From Neoceratodus forsteri (lineage: Eukaryota > Chordata > Ceratodontiformes > Ceratodontidae), in NCBI GenBank assembly GCA_016271365.2, contig CM057450.1, forward strand, positions 1,806,995,967 through 1,807,059,966: 64,000 bases of DNA. Reading direction: 5' to 3'. Positions 22,591 through 34,101 of this stretch are shown here, one piece after another (the first letter of the stretch is position 1; the number at the start of each line of letters is the position of its first letter). A model generated the notes under the pieces. That model made no database searches, was not told where the DNA came from, and saw only the letters and a list, made by a program, of their open reading frames with translations. The translations under genes and the position numbers were made by a program.

Positions 22591-23820
22591 CCCTTCCCCC
22601 TTCAATTCGATCTGAATCTTCTCTTTCCTCCTTAAAGTGTCTTCTATATGACTTTTGTTATCCTATCTGCACCTGTCCGTGACTCCCTCTTCATATTTTT
22701 TTCTGTATACATATGCGTGTGTTTTAATTGTACTGTATTCATTTATTAATTTGCCTCTAGTATTTATAATTATGATTTTTAACACTTATTATTATATTTT
22801 ACTTCATATCTTCAGCAGTTTTATTGTTAGCTATCTCCTTCTCCCCTGTTCTCCAGGATGCATCTGGAAATGAGCTGTTCTCAGCTCAGTATGTCTTTCC
22901 TAGTTAAACTTTTAAATAAATAAGTCTGTGAATCTACAAAACAAAGCTGCAGACTTTCCTTTTGAAGATGCATCTCTCTCTGGTGAGCAGATAGTTATAA
23001 ACACCATGTTGTAAGACCAAAACTACTTTTAAACATTTACTAGAAGAATAAAAGTTCAGAGAGTACTGCAGACCTTGGGATAGGGGAGGCATGGGAAGGG
23101 GGTACTATCCCAGGCAGTGTCAACATCAGCTCTATACTATATCCAGAGGCACACAAAGAGGTGGAGGTGGAAGAAGCAGGAGAGCAACCTACCCACCACA
23201 GACAAAACAAACCCCTGATGAGACGGATGTTCCAATACTTCACTGTCCAGTTGGGGAAAGCTTCTCACACCATCTCCTACCCTCGCAGTCTATAACAAAA
23301 GACAAATGAAGGCTTCAGATAATGAGAAAGGGCCTTAGTCAGTCTTTTTGTTTCCATCCCAAAACAAAAGTTCAAAACATTTAAATGAACTTCATCAGAA
23401 GAAATGCAGCAATGAAAGTTGGAAGATCAAAGACTGAAGTGATTAGTCAAATGTATGTTGTATTTGTTAAATGTTTTCTTGTGTACATACTAGGTTGCCA
23501 TTGTAAATGAGCATCTCGCTCAATGGTTATTCCTGAAATAAACAACAACAACAACAAATCTCTCAATACCATGGAGAAGGTGCCAGCACAGAACCGTGGA
23601 ATCAGAGTCATCGGTGGTAGGAAAAGACCATTGGTCCATCTAGTCTGTCCTGTTATACCCTATCTTACCCTGAGATCTGTTGTCTATACAGCATTTTTGC
23701 TTCTTCTCTTACCTTGCCGCACCTTACCGCTACCCCCATAACTATTAGGCCCTTAACACTTTCCCAGCAGTACTGGAATCCATTCATGGTTTTTGTGACT
23801 ACTACCACTGCTGACAGGCT
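22591..23820. other. No recognisable gene
   Basis: The segment is pyrimidine-rich at first, then mixed. A (CAA)n run at 23541-23556 follows AAATAAA and may be an old LINE tail. GACCATTGGTCCATCTAGTCTG at 23628-23649 resembles repeat-derived sequence but is too short to classify. Confidence 0.4.
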
Positions 23821-24020
23821 GATCTTATCTATGTCAATCTTCACCATTCATCACATATCGGTACTTGGCCGGCGGCTAGGAACCTGCGGAAGCTTTATTT
23901 TTGGTAGTTGAAGCTGACGTGCTCTCAGCGCCGCCCTCAATGCCGATGTTCCACGTGGTGCTCGCAGATTGGCAGTTAGGCACTCTCGACTCCGCCTGCC
24001 TGCCAGTTCTTCATCTCCCG
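23821..24020. repeat. Left inverted terminal repeat, second DIRS family
   Basis: GATCTTATCTATGTCAATCT and the adjacent CTTCACCATTCATCACATAT begin the element. The first 35 bp are complementary to the first half of the internal complementary region (27099-27131). The following ~165 bp pair with 27905-28100 (landmarks GACGTGCTCTC, GATGTTCCACGTGG and CTGCCAGTTCT). Confidence 0.82.
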
Positions 24021-24226
24021 CTGTCGAGGTCACCTCATGGGAAGCTTTCTCTCAGCTTGAGTTCGGGCTTACCTCGTAGTTCGTTCTCAATTTCAGAATT
24101 GTTTGACGACAAGTCAGTCGGTTCCTCCTGCCAGTTCTGCTAGTCACTCGACATTGCCGGTAAGACCTTTCCATTTTTTCTTCTTCCAGCGACGTTGAGT
24201 CTTGTTTGTTTTTCTGTCCGAAGGTC

Positions 24227-26828
24227 ATGTCTAGGTTGGAGGGTAAGAAGACTTCGAAGATGGGTCAGACTCCCATGCGACGGTGCCCATGCGGCCGAAA
24301 ATTGTCCGTCACCAACCGGCACAACCATTGCCTTTCATGTCTTGGCCTGCTTCTTGACATGGATTTGTGCAATGTCTACTTCTCCAAGGACCGCAGGGTC
24401 ATCGAACAGCGTGCGTGGAAAGTGGGGCGAGCTCTGCCGACTTTTGGTGGTCGGATGCGCACTCGTTGGGCCAAGCCACGCTCTCTCGGCCTTTCCTCCG
24501 GTTCCCCTCCTGGTTCAATACGGACCTAGGAGGAGGGCCATGGCCGAGGCTCCTCCCACAGTGCAGGAGGCCCAGTCCGTTCCCTTGAGAGGGTGGGAGG
24601 CACTGCCATAACAGCGCCCTTGGGGTGACTCCCAGTGTTGGACCTGCGTTTCGCGAGGCCTGGGTCGGCGCTGTCCTCAACACCGTTGGTCGTCGCCATT
24701 TTGGGCCTCGGCGCCGTGGGCCCTGGTGGTGTCATCGTCAGTGCCGGTCCGTCACTCAGTGCCGTGGCTGCTGTCGGCGCCATTCACGGCACCGATACTG
24801 CTATCAGCACCATGGGAGTCACTATGGTGCCATCCTTTTCTTCTTCTTGCCTCGGCGCCTTTCGCAGTGCTGAGATTGAGCTCGGCACCGTGTCCAGTCC
24901 TGGAGCCGTTCGTGGCGCCAAACAGGGGCATGGCGCCATGAAGGATTCAGAAGGTGCAGTCGGAGCCGTCATTGGCACTGTCTCTGCTCTTGGCACCGTT
25001 CATGGTGCCATGGAGTGGGTCGGCACCGTCCACGGCACCGAAAGAGCTGTCAGAGCCATCATCGGTGCTGTCTCTGCCCTCGGCGCCGTGGGGCGCAACG
25101 GCGCCGTGACTGTTTCTGACTCTGAGACTGCTGTCCGGGCCAGAGCCGTCTCTTCTTTGGCCATCGTTCACGGTTCTGGGGAGGGCACTGGCACTGGGGA
25201 AGGTGTGGTCTCCATTTCTGGCACCCTCTTTGGCAAGGATGGCGAAAGGCGCCCACCTACAGTTTGGCACAGAGCCTCGGCCTCCACTTCTTCGGAGGAG
25301 AAGTTGGGCTGTGAGTCAGACGAGCAGTCTGGCTCCTTGGAACTAGCTGCCAGTGTGGGTAGCCTAGTGGTGTCCTCAACAGACCGGAGTCAGACCCCTT
25401 CTGAGGAGGGGTCAGGGGCTATGACCAGTGGGCAGTGGTGCGGGCCACCATTGCACTGCAGCCCAGCCTTGGAGGATTCGCTGACCCCTCAGTGGTGGTA
25501 CCCCCTCAAGTGGTGTGCCTGGACCGCCCAACTTCGACCAGAGCACCTACGAGAGGGGAAGGTACTGTGCCTTGGATAGCTCCTTCGGGTGCTGACCAGG
25601 GCTGACCGTCTCGAGGAGGAGGGCAATCTCGGATTCCGAGAGGTCGAGGGGCATGGGGTCTGCATGGAGGCCTTTTGAGGATCCATCCAGGCTCTGGAAG
25701 AAACCCACAGTCACGGATCTCGCATCTTCTCCTTCACTGTCTTGAGAGAGCCCTGTTCTTTTGAGGGTAGGAACCATCCTTCTGGACCTATACGGCCCCA
25801 GTCACCTCACGGGGGGATTCTTCCGGGCGCAGCCAAGGCAGTTCTGAAATGGTTGTTCAGCTGTCGGCTGTGGAGTCTTCCGGAGCACCTTCATCCACTG
25901 GCACTCCTGGTCTGCTCCCTTGCCCAGGCGGAGGTCAGCCAACTTCTCTTCTCGGCTCTGTCCCTATTCCTCTGCTGCACTCTCCTGCACTCCCAGGCAT
26001 TCTTGGTCCTAGCAGACCTCTCTCCTGGGAGCAGTTTAGGGCCTTGGCTGCTCATTTCTCCCCTTACGTCAGGGCGATGGACAGACAGGTTTTTCAGCCT
26101 CCCCCCGAGCAGCCACCCTCTGAACAGTTGAGGTCCTCTAACTCCTCATCCCCCTCTTCTGGGGGAGAGGAGCCTTCTGTCCACATCTCCCCAGCTGCTG
26201 ATCTCGCGGGGTATCAGCGATTCCTCGTGAGGATGTTGGAGGACCTGCATCTCTCTCATTCCACTCGGAGCAATCCAGAGCACTCAGCGCATGCCTTTTT
26301 GGGCGACTTCAGTGAGGACACCCTTGTGGTGCTCCCCTGGCCTGCTCCCTTTAGGGAGGCATCGTTGCGTTCCTGGCAGAGACCCTTCTCCGGAGTCCCC
26401 GGCCTTAGAGATCTTTGCCAGCGGTATTGCGCCCCCCCCCGGAGTCTCCAGGTTCCATGCCTCATCAGCAGTCAGGATTGACACAGCCGGACACTCCCGA
26501 TGGACTTCGCACCCTTCACCGTGGCTGGCCCCCAAATCAAGACTCCTCGGATTTTGACTTCTGGGGTAGGAGGACTTTCTACTCGGCACGGTTGCTGCTT
26601 TCTATTTCTGCACATCAGGCCAACTATGCAGCCTATGATAGGTTCTTGAGATCAAGACTAGGTCAGCTTCTAGCCTCTTTGCCTGACACGGAGCAAACCA
26701 GACAAGCCATTGCTCTCTCTGCACGTGGCCTGGAGCTAGGAAGGCACCAAGCAAGGGCGTTGTACGATGCCAATGAGGTAGCTACCAGGGTTGTAGGGAC
26801 AGCGATCTGCACTAGGCGGATGGCATGA
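24227..26828 (+). pseudogene. DIRS gag-like ORF
   Basis: ATG at 24227 opens a frame with a cysteine-rich N-terminus (RRCPCGRKLSVTNRHNHCLS, then CLGL) typical of DIRS Gag. The frame resumes at 24635-25579 in a Gly/Thr/Val/Ala-rich repeat region. In other frames, 25849-26481 (LSWEQFRALAAHFSPY; LAGYQRFLVRMLEDL) and 26415-26828 (LLSISAHQANYAAYDRFLRS; YDANEVATRVVGTAI) give the C-terminal Gag part. Stops around 24527-24604 and at least two frameshifts break it. No gene lies beyond 26828 apart from a short Gag-like stretch to about 26960. Confidence 0.75.
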
Positions 26829-27064
26829 CTACATTTTTCCCGGTTGTCACCCTTGGCCTGACGTAGGGTGATTAACTCCGCACACCAGAAGACCTATCTG
26901 TTTTCCCGTAGGGTGAGGCGGCATTTGTCGGGGCAACTTTCTTCCCCCTCTGGGGGTCCCTGTCTCACTCTTCCGACTCTCGGGACTGTCCAGGCCCAGA
27001 AGGTTCTCCCTCTTAGTGTGTCACCCACTGAGAGCTAAGGGACTTTGTCCTTTACGGTTATGAA

Positions 27065-27083
27065 AGCCCCCTTCGGGGGGGCT
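27065..27083. other. GC-rich stem-loop
   Basis: AGCCCCCTTCGGGGGGGCT can form a tight hairpin with a TTCG-like loop. It lies just upstream of the DIRS internal complementary region. Its function is unknown. Confidence 0.5.
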
Positions 27084-27098
27084 TGGCACTCACCCATA

Positions 27099-27192
27099 TG
27101 TGATGAATGGTGAAGTCTGACACAGATAAGATATAAAAATTACATACCTACTGCAATTATGATCTTTCTGTGTATCTTCACCATTCATCACA
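27099..27192. repeat. Internal complementary region, second DIRS family
   Basis: TGTGATGAATGGTGAAG (27099-27115) is complementary to 27176-27192. The first half (27099-27131) is the complement of the element's left end (23821-23855). The second half (about 27130-27192) is the complement of the right end (28091-28147). The junction thus joins copies of both termini, as known for DIRS elements. Confidence 0.85.
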
Positions 27193-27904
27193 ACTGCACC
27201 CGCCATCCCCCTGGGGCCTCAGTCTCTGGATAGCCCTTCCTCTCTCTCTCTCTGCCTTTCCTTGCCCCCCCTTCCCTGTCTTTGTCAGGGGGGTGATCTG
27301 GGGCACAGTGCGGGATGGTTTGTCTGGGGGGAGAGTGGTCAGGATGGGGCGGCACTCCCTCTTCAGTGCTCTGCTCCACTCCTTTGGAGTGAGAGAGGGC
27401 AGCTGCCCTCCATCCTCGCCTCCTTCTTTCTGTTTTTAAATTCTAGCTTTCTTGTCCTCTGGACAAGTCTTTAAGCTCATTTATCCCATATAAAAATTCT
27501 CGTTGTTACATATGAGAGGGGACAGAACCTCTGTTCCTGTCCTCTAAGATTAACTGTTTTCTGCTTTAAAGGAGTTCTTTGCCAGTGATTCTGTGCCTTG
27601 AGTTCTGGCAGTTAAGCCTCTTGGCTGCTCCTTGCAGTTCCTATACAATATGGAGACAGGACAGAATCCAACATGTTCTGTCTTTCTGTTTCTCCTCTCA
27701 TGTCAAACATTTATATCTCATAATGTCCTACCCTCCCTAACTCCCACCCTTTTCTGTTTTCCAGAGATTGGGGCCCCTTCCTAATTTCCCTAGCATTTCA
27801 TTTCTCTCTTGCTCTGTCCTCTCAGTCATTTATTTTTCCTTTTGGTTTTTATATCTCTTCCTTTTCTTGTCCCTTGGACTCTCTTGTCCCACCCTCCCAC
27901 CCTC

Positions 27905-28146
27905 TTTTTCCTCACCTCTCTGGCGACTCAGAACTGGCAGGAAGGCGCAGTCGGCGGCACCTAACAGCCAACCCACGAGCGCCACATGGAACGTCGGCCT
28001 CAAGGGCAGTGCCGAGAGCGCGTCGGCTCCACCTACCAAAAAAAAAAAACAGCTCCCGTGGGGTCCTAGCCTCTACCCGGGTACCCATATGTGATGAATG
28101 GTGAAGATACACAGAAAGATCATAATTACGGTAGGTACGTAATTTT
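27905..28146. repeat. Right inverted terminal repeat, second DIRS family
   Basis: This is the inverted counterpart of the left repeat, with an A-run (28039-28050) inside and the end GTGATGAATGGTGAAGATAC followed by a ~40-bp extension also found inverted in the internal complementary region. Confidence 0.82.
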
Positions 28147-28189
28147 CATTTCCATGGCTCAACCACTCTTCCTGTAAAATAAAACTTTC

Positions 28190-29210
28190 TCACGTCCCTC
28201 TGGAATCCTCTAACCAACTTTCACTCATGTCCTCGTATGTTTGACTCACTATTCCTGCTGATTAGAGCCTCCCAGTTTACCCTATTAATTCCTTTCAGAA
28301 ACATGAAGGTTTTATCATATTGCCCCTCTGCCTTTTGCATCCAGCAAATACTGTATATGTTCAGTGCCCATAGCTGATCCTCATGTGATCTGTCCTTTTG
28401 GCCCTGAAAAATTTTGATTGCCCTACACTGCACCATCTCTGGACTGTCTTTGTCTTTCCTTAGTTGGGGACTCCTGAACTAGGCACAGTATTACAGATGG
28501 AGTCTCATCAGTGATCTATAGAGAGGTTGTATTACTGCCTTCTCCTGCTTATCAACACCTCTTCCCAACATCCTAGTTGTCTTGCTGTAGGCCTTGTTAC
28601 ATTAGTCAGTTTGTCATAGGGAATCACTTATGATGACCCCTAGGTCATTTTCCTCTGACGTAGTGGCCAGTTTAATGCCTCCCATCCAACATTTCATCCT
28701 GAGGTTCTGGTTCCTCATGTGCATTGCCTTGCACTTTTTGGCATTACATTTCAACTGCCAAACCTTGGACTACCTCTGCACCCTATGCAGGTTCCTCTGC
28801 AACTCTCTACCCCCCCTCCTCACTGTCTACCCTGCCGCAGAGCGTAGTGTCATCTGTGAAGAAACACATCTTGCCCTGCATTCTTCTTCCTATGTTGCTG
28901 ATGCACATATTGAAAAGACTAGACTCAGGACTGACCTCTGTGTCACCCCACTTGCAACCTTCCTCTTTTCTGACTTGACTGCATTTACCACCACCCTCTG
29001 CAGTCTCCCCCAACCAACTACCCACCAATCTGACTAGGTATTTTGGTGCACCTTGATCCTCTAACTTTTTCAGCATCCTTTTTGTGGCACTGAGTCAAAT
29101 GCATTGCTCTAGTCGGAGTAGAGTAAATCCACTGCTTGTCCCTTATCCACTGTCTTGGTTACCCAGTCAAAAAATACTATCAGGTTGGTCTGACAAGACC
29201 TCCCTGCCCC
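28190..29210 (-). pseudogene. Degraded CR1-like LINE fragment
   Basis: In minus-strand order, 29109-29205 reads CQTNLIVFFDWVTKTVDKGQ, close to the RT segment of the CR1-like element at about 12805-12860. 28807-29076 keeps CFFTDDTTLCGRVDSEEGG, a decayed F-A-D-D box. 28221-28436 keeps the C-terminal FMFLKGINRVN and NIRGHE blocks. Many stops show it is old. Confidence 0.75.
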
Positions 29211-30599
29211 ACACCTGTGCTGTTTACTATGCTGGAGCAGAATAACACAGAAGGAAACAGCACACCCAAGTAATGGAGTACCAGTGCTCATCCAGGGTTG
29301 CTATCCCAGACAGACTTCACAAGAGGCAGGTTGGAGACACTTAGAGGTAACAAAAACAAGCTAGCAGTTGACACATTAAGAAATTTATTGCAGCGTAGAA
29401 AATGCTGAATGGCTACCCCAATGCTTCAACCATACAGGTCTTCATCAAGGAATGTGTCAGATGGTTGAGACCAACACCATTTATGCAGAACTTTTAAGGA
29501 TACAAAACACCTCAAACACGAGAGTATGAGAATGAAAAATCTATCTAAGCAAAGCAAGCCCTAAGGGGTTCAGTAAACATATAGGTCTGAAAATACATTT
29601 GTAGTCAGTAGCACATCAAATGTTTGTATTCTTTTTTTAATCAACTTTATTCAGAAAAACAGACATTTCATTACAGAGAAATCAAGTAATAAATTCGTGT
29701 TCCAAAAGGAACACAAGATACAATTTTTAGCACCAGCAATATTGTCAAAATTTCCAGCAAAACATAATCATGTACAGGTATTGCTTATGTAACGGATCAC
29801 TATATAAGGGTCACCTGTTGTGCAATAGCACTGGGTCAGCATTTCACCAATAGATTCCAGTCTCTGAGTTAGAGTGCCAGTATGTCATTAAAGCCATTAA
29901 CAGTAACTTAACTGTGTACAATAATAAGAAAAAAATCAGTTAATAAATTGCGAAATTGTCTTATCTGTGTGTCATTGTGTCTCTGACCTGTAAGGTAGGG
30001 TGGTCACCAGGAAGGGGAAGGAAGCAGGTACCCACCACAGAATCATAGGTGTCAGAAGATAGTAGTCCTTCCTTCCCACTATGTGGGGAACCTCCCTATA
30101 CACTACTCCACTGCAGTTAAGGATCTTTCCTTGGGTGCATTCAGGTTGTTCCATGTTGCCAGACCAACATTTTATATTCTATCAACTGCTTATGTAACCC
30201 CCAGTGTATTTATTATGGGATCAAGAATGTACGCAAATATTCTGAGGAGGGAAACATATTGGGCTGTATACGCTAAGGTGTGGGTGTTGCGCATGATACG
30301 CACGTGACTAGCCCACATAGCTATATGCCCATGGACAGATGCCAATGGCCAGTATTCATGAACTCTGGGTGCCTATCCGCAGTCCTCACCGGCATGCCCA
30401 ACTGCATGGGGTGGTGCTGAGAGCACAGGTGGGCATCCAATTGGATGCCTGTCCTGGGTCCTGTAGTGGATCCTCTGCTCCATGCCAGCAGGGGATTCAT
30501 ACTAAGAAGTATCATACTAAGGAGAAAATGGAGCTAGGAGGCTCGGAGGCCCATGATTGCTCCAATATATTTATTAATAACTAATTTTGAAACCAGAAG
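29211..30599. other. Unassigned, possible old retro-insert tail
   Basis: The T-run at 29632-29638 followed by AATCAACTTTATTCAG resembles the start of the L1/Tx1-like minus-strand tail at 20345, but no coding domain follows. I see nothing else to support. Confidence 0.35.
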
Positions 30600-31053
30600 A
30601 AATAAGCTTATCAAGTCATCGCTTGAATTCAGATTTCATTCTACTAGCAAGGACCTCAAGGGGAAGCCTATTCCATGGGTTCACAGTTTGCAGGGTAAAA
30701 AAATATTTACATGCTTTTAGATTAAATTTACTGCTGTATAGCTGTAACAGGTGACCTCTAGTGTTGTTCCTGTTATTTTTATAATCTAGGCCTAATTCAG
30801 AAAACAGGTAAGGGTTGTGAATATCATACATAAAAAGATCATCGCCCCTGAGACGTTGAGTGGACAGTGTCATGAGGTTCAGAGTATCAATCCTCATTTC
30901 ATATGAGTTATTATACTGACCTTTAATGTGTTTCATATATTTCCTTTGTACCCTTTCTAATGTGTTTGTGCAGGGATTCTGTGCAAGTGTGTGTCCTGGG
31001 CACTGTAAAATACAGGGGAGAGACCAAAGGGTTGCCCCCAGTGTGTGTAACAA
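30600..31053 (-). pseudogene. LINE ORF2 C-terminal fragment
   Basis: The minus-strand frame ending near 30616 contains LERVQRKYMKHIKG, LRGDDLFMYDI, NNTRGHLLQLY and NPWNRLPLEVL, the order seen in the C-terminal region of CR1/L2-type ORF2 proteins (compare 13431-13952). The fragment is open for 145 codons but has no RT. It is only moderately similar to the CR1 copy at 9426, so it is probably another family. Confidence 0.7.
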
Positions 31054-31877
31054 ATGGAGATACCATTATGGTGTCAGAAACTGCAGTGTCTTGCAATATA
31101 ATATAGGTAAACATGTCAACAACAGTCATGCCATTCATACTAAATGTAAGTTGTTGCACAGTTAGTATGATTGGCATGTTCTCTGACAGCTGTGAATGTT
31201 GTGTTCTGCCACTAGCAGCATTATATGTAAAGTAATAACATGTACAGTGTGCTGTGCAACTAAGTTATTTGTATATTTGTGTACCATATATATTTTGGTA
31301 TTATGCCCTACCATGCAGCTAGGAGGGCTGTGGGGCATCACGGTTTTGGGATTCCCTGTCCTGCCAGGGTCAGTGGGTGTCATTAGTGGGGGTGCGCACT
31401 ATTTATGGCAGGGTCCCCACTGCCATATCCTGCATCTTCCCATGCCCGGCACGCTACACCTTAGTGAATGGCGTGGAGTGCGGGCACACCCCCACTGTGC
31501 CCTTGGACTGCCCGTGGCACTTAGCAGTACAATTGGCCAGGGGATCATGAGCACAAGAGGCTTGTGCCACTGTTGTAAATGTCACCAGGGGTCTGCAGGA
31601 CCCCGCTGTGTAGCATTCTGCCATGGGGATGCTTATGTGCCTCTGCGTAGGCAACCTGCAGTGTCATACATAGGGCCCATTGTGAGTAAATTATTGTGAT
31701 TAATTTAAAGAGTGCTTCCAGAGTCATTCCTCAGATCAAAAAATCAGACATTAAAGGAAAACATCCATCTTGCCTAGCATTTACAGTACTGATGAAAGGC
31801 ACTCTTAACTTGTTTTTGATGCTGGAGACACGTTTTTCTGTTTATTGTAGCTTTTGTGAGGTTTCCCGAAGCAACCA
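31054..31877. other. No recognisable gene
   Basis: An open frame of 167 codons at 31196-31699 has unusual Cys/His-rich composition but no recognisable domain, and its opposite strand is open as well. I do not call it a gene. Confidence 0.4.
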
Positions 31878-31887
31878 CCTATGGCCA

Positions 31888-34101
31888 GGTTCTATGACAA
31901 AATCATGAAAAAAATCTAGCGATTTCAGTAATAGCGTGGAGACATTAGCGAAATGGAAAATAGCGAGGGAAGGTATAGCCTTGTGTAAAAATAACGCCAG
32001 AACAATTATAGCACATAATATCTCCAAATACCTCCAGAAGAATTACAGCAGTTCACTCACCCGGTTTCCCCAGTTTCCTTGGACTTCCTGTTCCTTAGCA
32101 ACTTGCTGTTGCCTGGTGGCCAGCCCACAGTTGACCCAGACTCTTCAGACATGTATTCCCCTTAGCAACTTGCTGTTGCCTGGTAACCAGACCATAGTCA
32201 ACCCAGGCTCCTCAGTAGTGTATTACCTTTAGCAACTTGCAGTGTATAACTTCTGAGGCAGTCATGGGCCTCGTACCTTGCGTAGTTCTGGCGTTTTTCA
32301 TCCTGGATTACACTGATCTTGCAATGTCAGTGCAGTTTGTGACCAGTCAGAAGGGTAAGCTTCTAGTACTTTATGAAGGCTACTTATACCACAGGGACAA
32401 AGAAACAGCTGAGAAGGTATATTGGAGATGTGCAGAAGCTCATAAGTTCAAATGTCTTGCAAGGCTTCACACAGTTGTAGAAACAGTTTCTGCAGTCATT
32501 AAACAGCATAACCTTGTCCCAGATTCTGGTGATGTTGCGGCACAGCAGGTAATGGCAGATATTCATGACAGACCAAGAGCAACTGTGGAAAGCACATCAC
32601 AGGTACTGGTGACATCAACTGCATCTGTGCCAGAGTCAGCCAGTGGTTGCCTTCCCAAAATTAGGTTAATGACGCGCACCATTCAGTGAATTAGACAGCA
32701 AGAATGTGCAGACCCAGTAGCTCCAACATGTGTAGAGCCCCTTTTAATACCAGATGAGTTTGCTGTGCTGGAGTCAGGGGAAAGATTTGTTCTATATGAC
32801 AGCGGGGCAGAAAAGGACAGAATACATGTGTTTGGCACTGAGGGTAACATCAGATTGTTGAAGGACACTCCAGATTGGATGCTGGATGGCACCTTTAAAT
32901 CCTGCCTTGCTTTATTTTCCCAATCATACAACATCCATGCAATGCGTTCTGACCAAGTGATAACTGTTCGTTTCATACTTATGTGCTCACATACAGCTAT
33001 TAGTTATGAGTGAGTGTTTAAAGAGATTAAGGCACTGTGTGGGGATACCAACCCATCTACCACAATCATGTATTATGAAAGAGCGGCATGGAAGGGATTC
33101 ACAACTGTTTTCTCAAGCACGTCAGTCCACGGTTGCTTTTTCCACTTTGCTCAAGCTGTGTGGTGGAAAATGCAACAGTGCCACGAAGTGGAAAAATATG
33201 TTGTAGCGACCCAGACTTTGCACTACATTTGAGAATGCTGCTGTCACTTGTTCTGCCAGATGATGATGTCAGCGCATTCGAGGAGCTCAGGGAAAATTAG
33301 TTCTTCGGCACCAACGAGGAGCTATTACAACCTGTCCTCGATTACTTCAAGGACACTTGGCTTGGAAGACCAAAAAGACACTCCAGGAGAAGGCGTGCAA
33401 TGTTCCCAGTTGAGAACTGGAACTGTTATGAAGCAATGCTGCTTGGTCTTTCAAGAACAAATAATGCTGTCGAGGGGTGGCATAGAGACTTTAACTCGTG
33501 CCTTGGCTCATGCCACCCCAGCATATGGAAGCTCACAGAGTGCTTAGTACAGGAACAGTGGCTGACAGCAATAAAGCTGGAGCAGTTAATTTCTGGTACT
33601 GCCTCTGGGGGATCTAAGTGAAAATACAGAGACCAGAATATAAGGATCGAGAAGATTGTGCACCAGTATGGTGAAAGATCAACCTATGACTACTTAAAAG
33701 GTCTAGCATATAACTTTCAGTACAAGATTTAGCATGCCTCAGAGAATGAGTGACATGAAGGATCAAGCATTGATGAAGACATCTAGGAGCATGGATCATT
33801 AATCGTGTATACAATAAAGAATTTTCTGTCAAATGGCAGTTTTTTTTAAGTTGTATTTTCGCGATTTTGATGCTCAAACATTAGTTGCTGCTCTGATCAT
33901 GGTAAATCTCAGTTTCTTAGCAATTCAGCAGTTGCTGCTTCATCTCTGCTTCATACGCGGGTGGGAGGTGCTAATTTAATGTGGTCAAAGTCGCCATGAA
34001 TGGTGATCACTATTAAATGTCAGTCGCTATTGATGGATTCGTGATTCTTTCTTCGCAATTATTTATTCGCTATTATTTCCTCGTTATTTTCACAGGATAC
34101 C
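31888..34101 (+). mobile_element. Mutator-like (MULE, Phantom/FLYWCH type) DNA transposon
   Basis: A 10-bp target duplication CCTATGGCCA flanks the element at 31878-31887 and 34102-34111. The imperfect terminal inverted repeats are about 48 bp. The left begins GGTTCTATGACAAAATCATG and the right, read inward, GGTATCCTGTGAAAATAACG. Both continue with AGCGA-containing A/T-rich sequence. Inside is a broken FLYWCH-MULE transposase (32237-33620). A 9-11-bp duplication is usual for MULEs, and FLYWCH plus MULE is the Phantom combination known from animals. Confidence 0.88.
32237..33620 (+). pseudogene. FLYWCH zinc-finger MULE transposase (broken)
   Basis: The N-terminal FLYWCH finger is at about 32336-32525 (LLVLYEGYLYHRD; VYWRCAEAHKFKCLARLHT; KQHNLVPD). 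The MULE core follows. The first acidic residue is in WMLDGTFKSC (Asp codon 32885-32887) and GCFFHFAQAVWWKMQQC is at about 33131-33182. The third acidic residue is in NNAVEGWHRDFN (Glu codon 33472-33474). The position where families usually carry the second Asp reads MYYERAA near 33068-33088, so that catalytic residue appears lost. Stops near 32687 and 33013, and frameshifts near 33230-33400, confirm it is dead. Confidence 0.83.

Larger units (their letters stand above)
23821..28146 (+). mobile_element. DIRS element of a second family, polymerase and recombinase deleted
   Basis: The left end (23821-about 24020) and right end (about 27905-28146) are inverted repeats of about 200 bp with the shared landmark CTTCACCATTCATCACA. 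An internal complementary region lies at 27099-27192. Between them only gag-like coding remains (24227-26828, perhaps to about 26960). RT, RNase H and tyrosine recombinase are absent. At 4.3 kb the element is shorter than an intact DIRS element by roughly the missing pol and recombinase. Confidence 0.85.

Noticed and set aside
24635..25579. Long open frame of 314 codons that might be a host gene
   Set aside because: It is in the same frame as the DIRS gag start at 24227 and lies between DIRS terminal repeats. The Gly/Thr/Val repeats follow a short DNA motif array.
27065..27083. Rho-independent terminator
   Set aside because: GC hairpin without a following T-run, in a vertebrate retroelement context.
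28630..29037. Plus-strand open frame of 135 codons
   Set aside because: It is the complement of a degraded minus-strand CR1-like LINE whose motifs can be read at 28221-29205.
31196..31699. 167-codon open frame rich in Cys and His
   Set aside because: No recognisable domain, overlapping open frames on the other strand, and surroundings full of decayed repeats. Composition alone does not support a gene.
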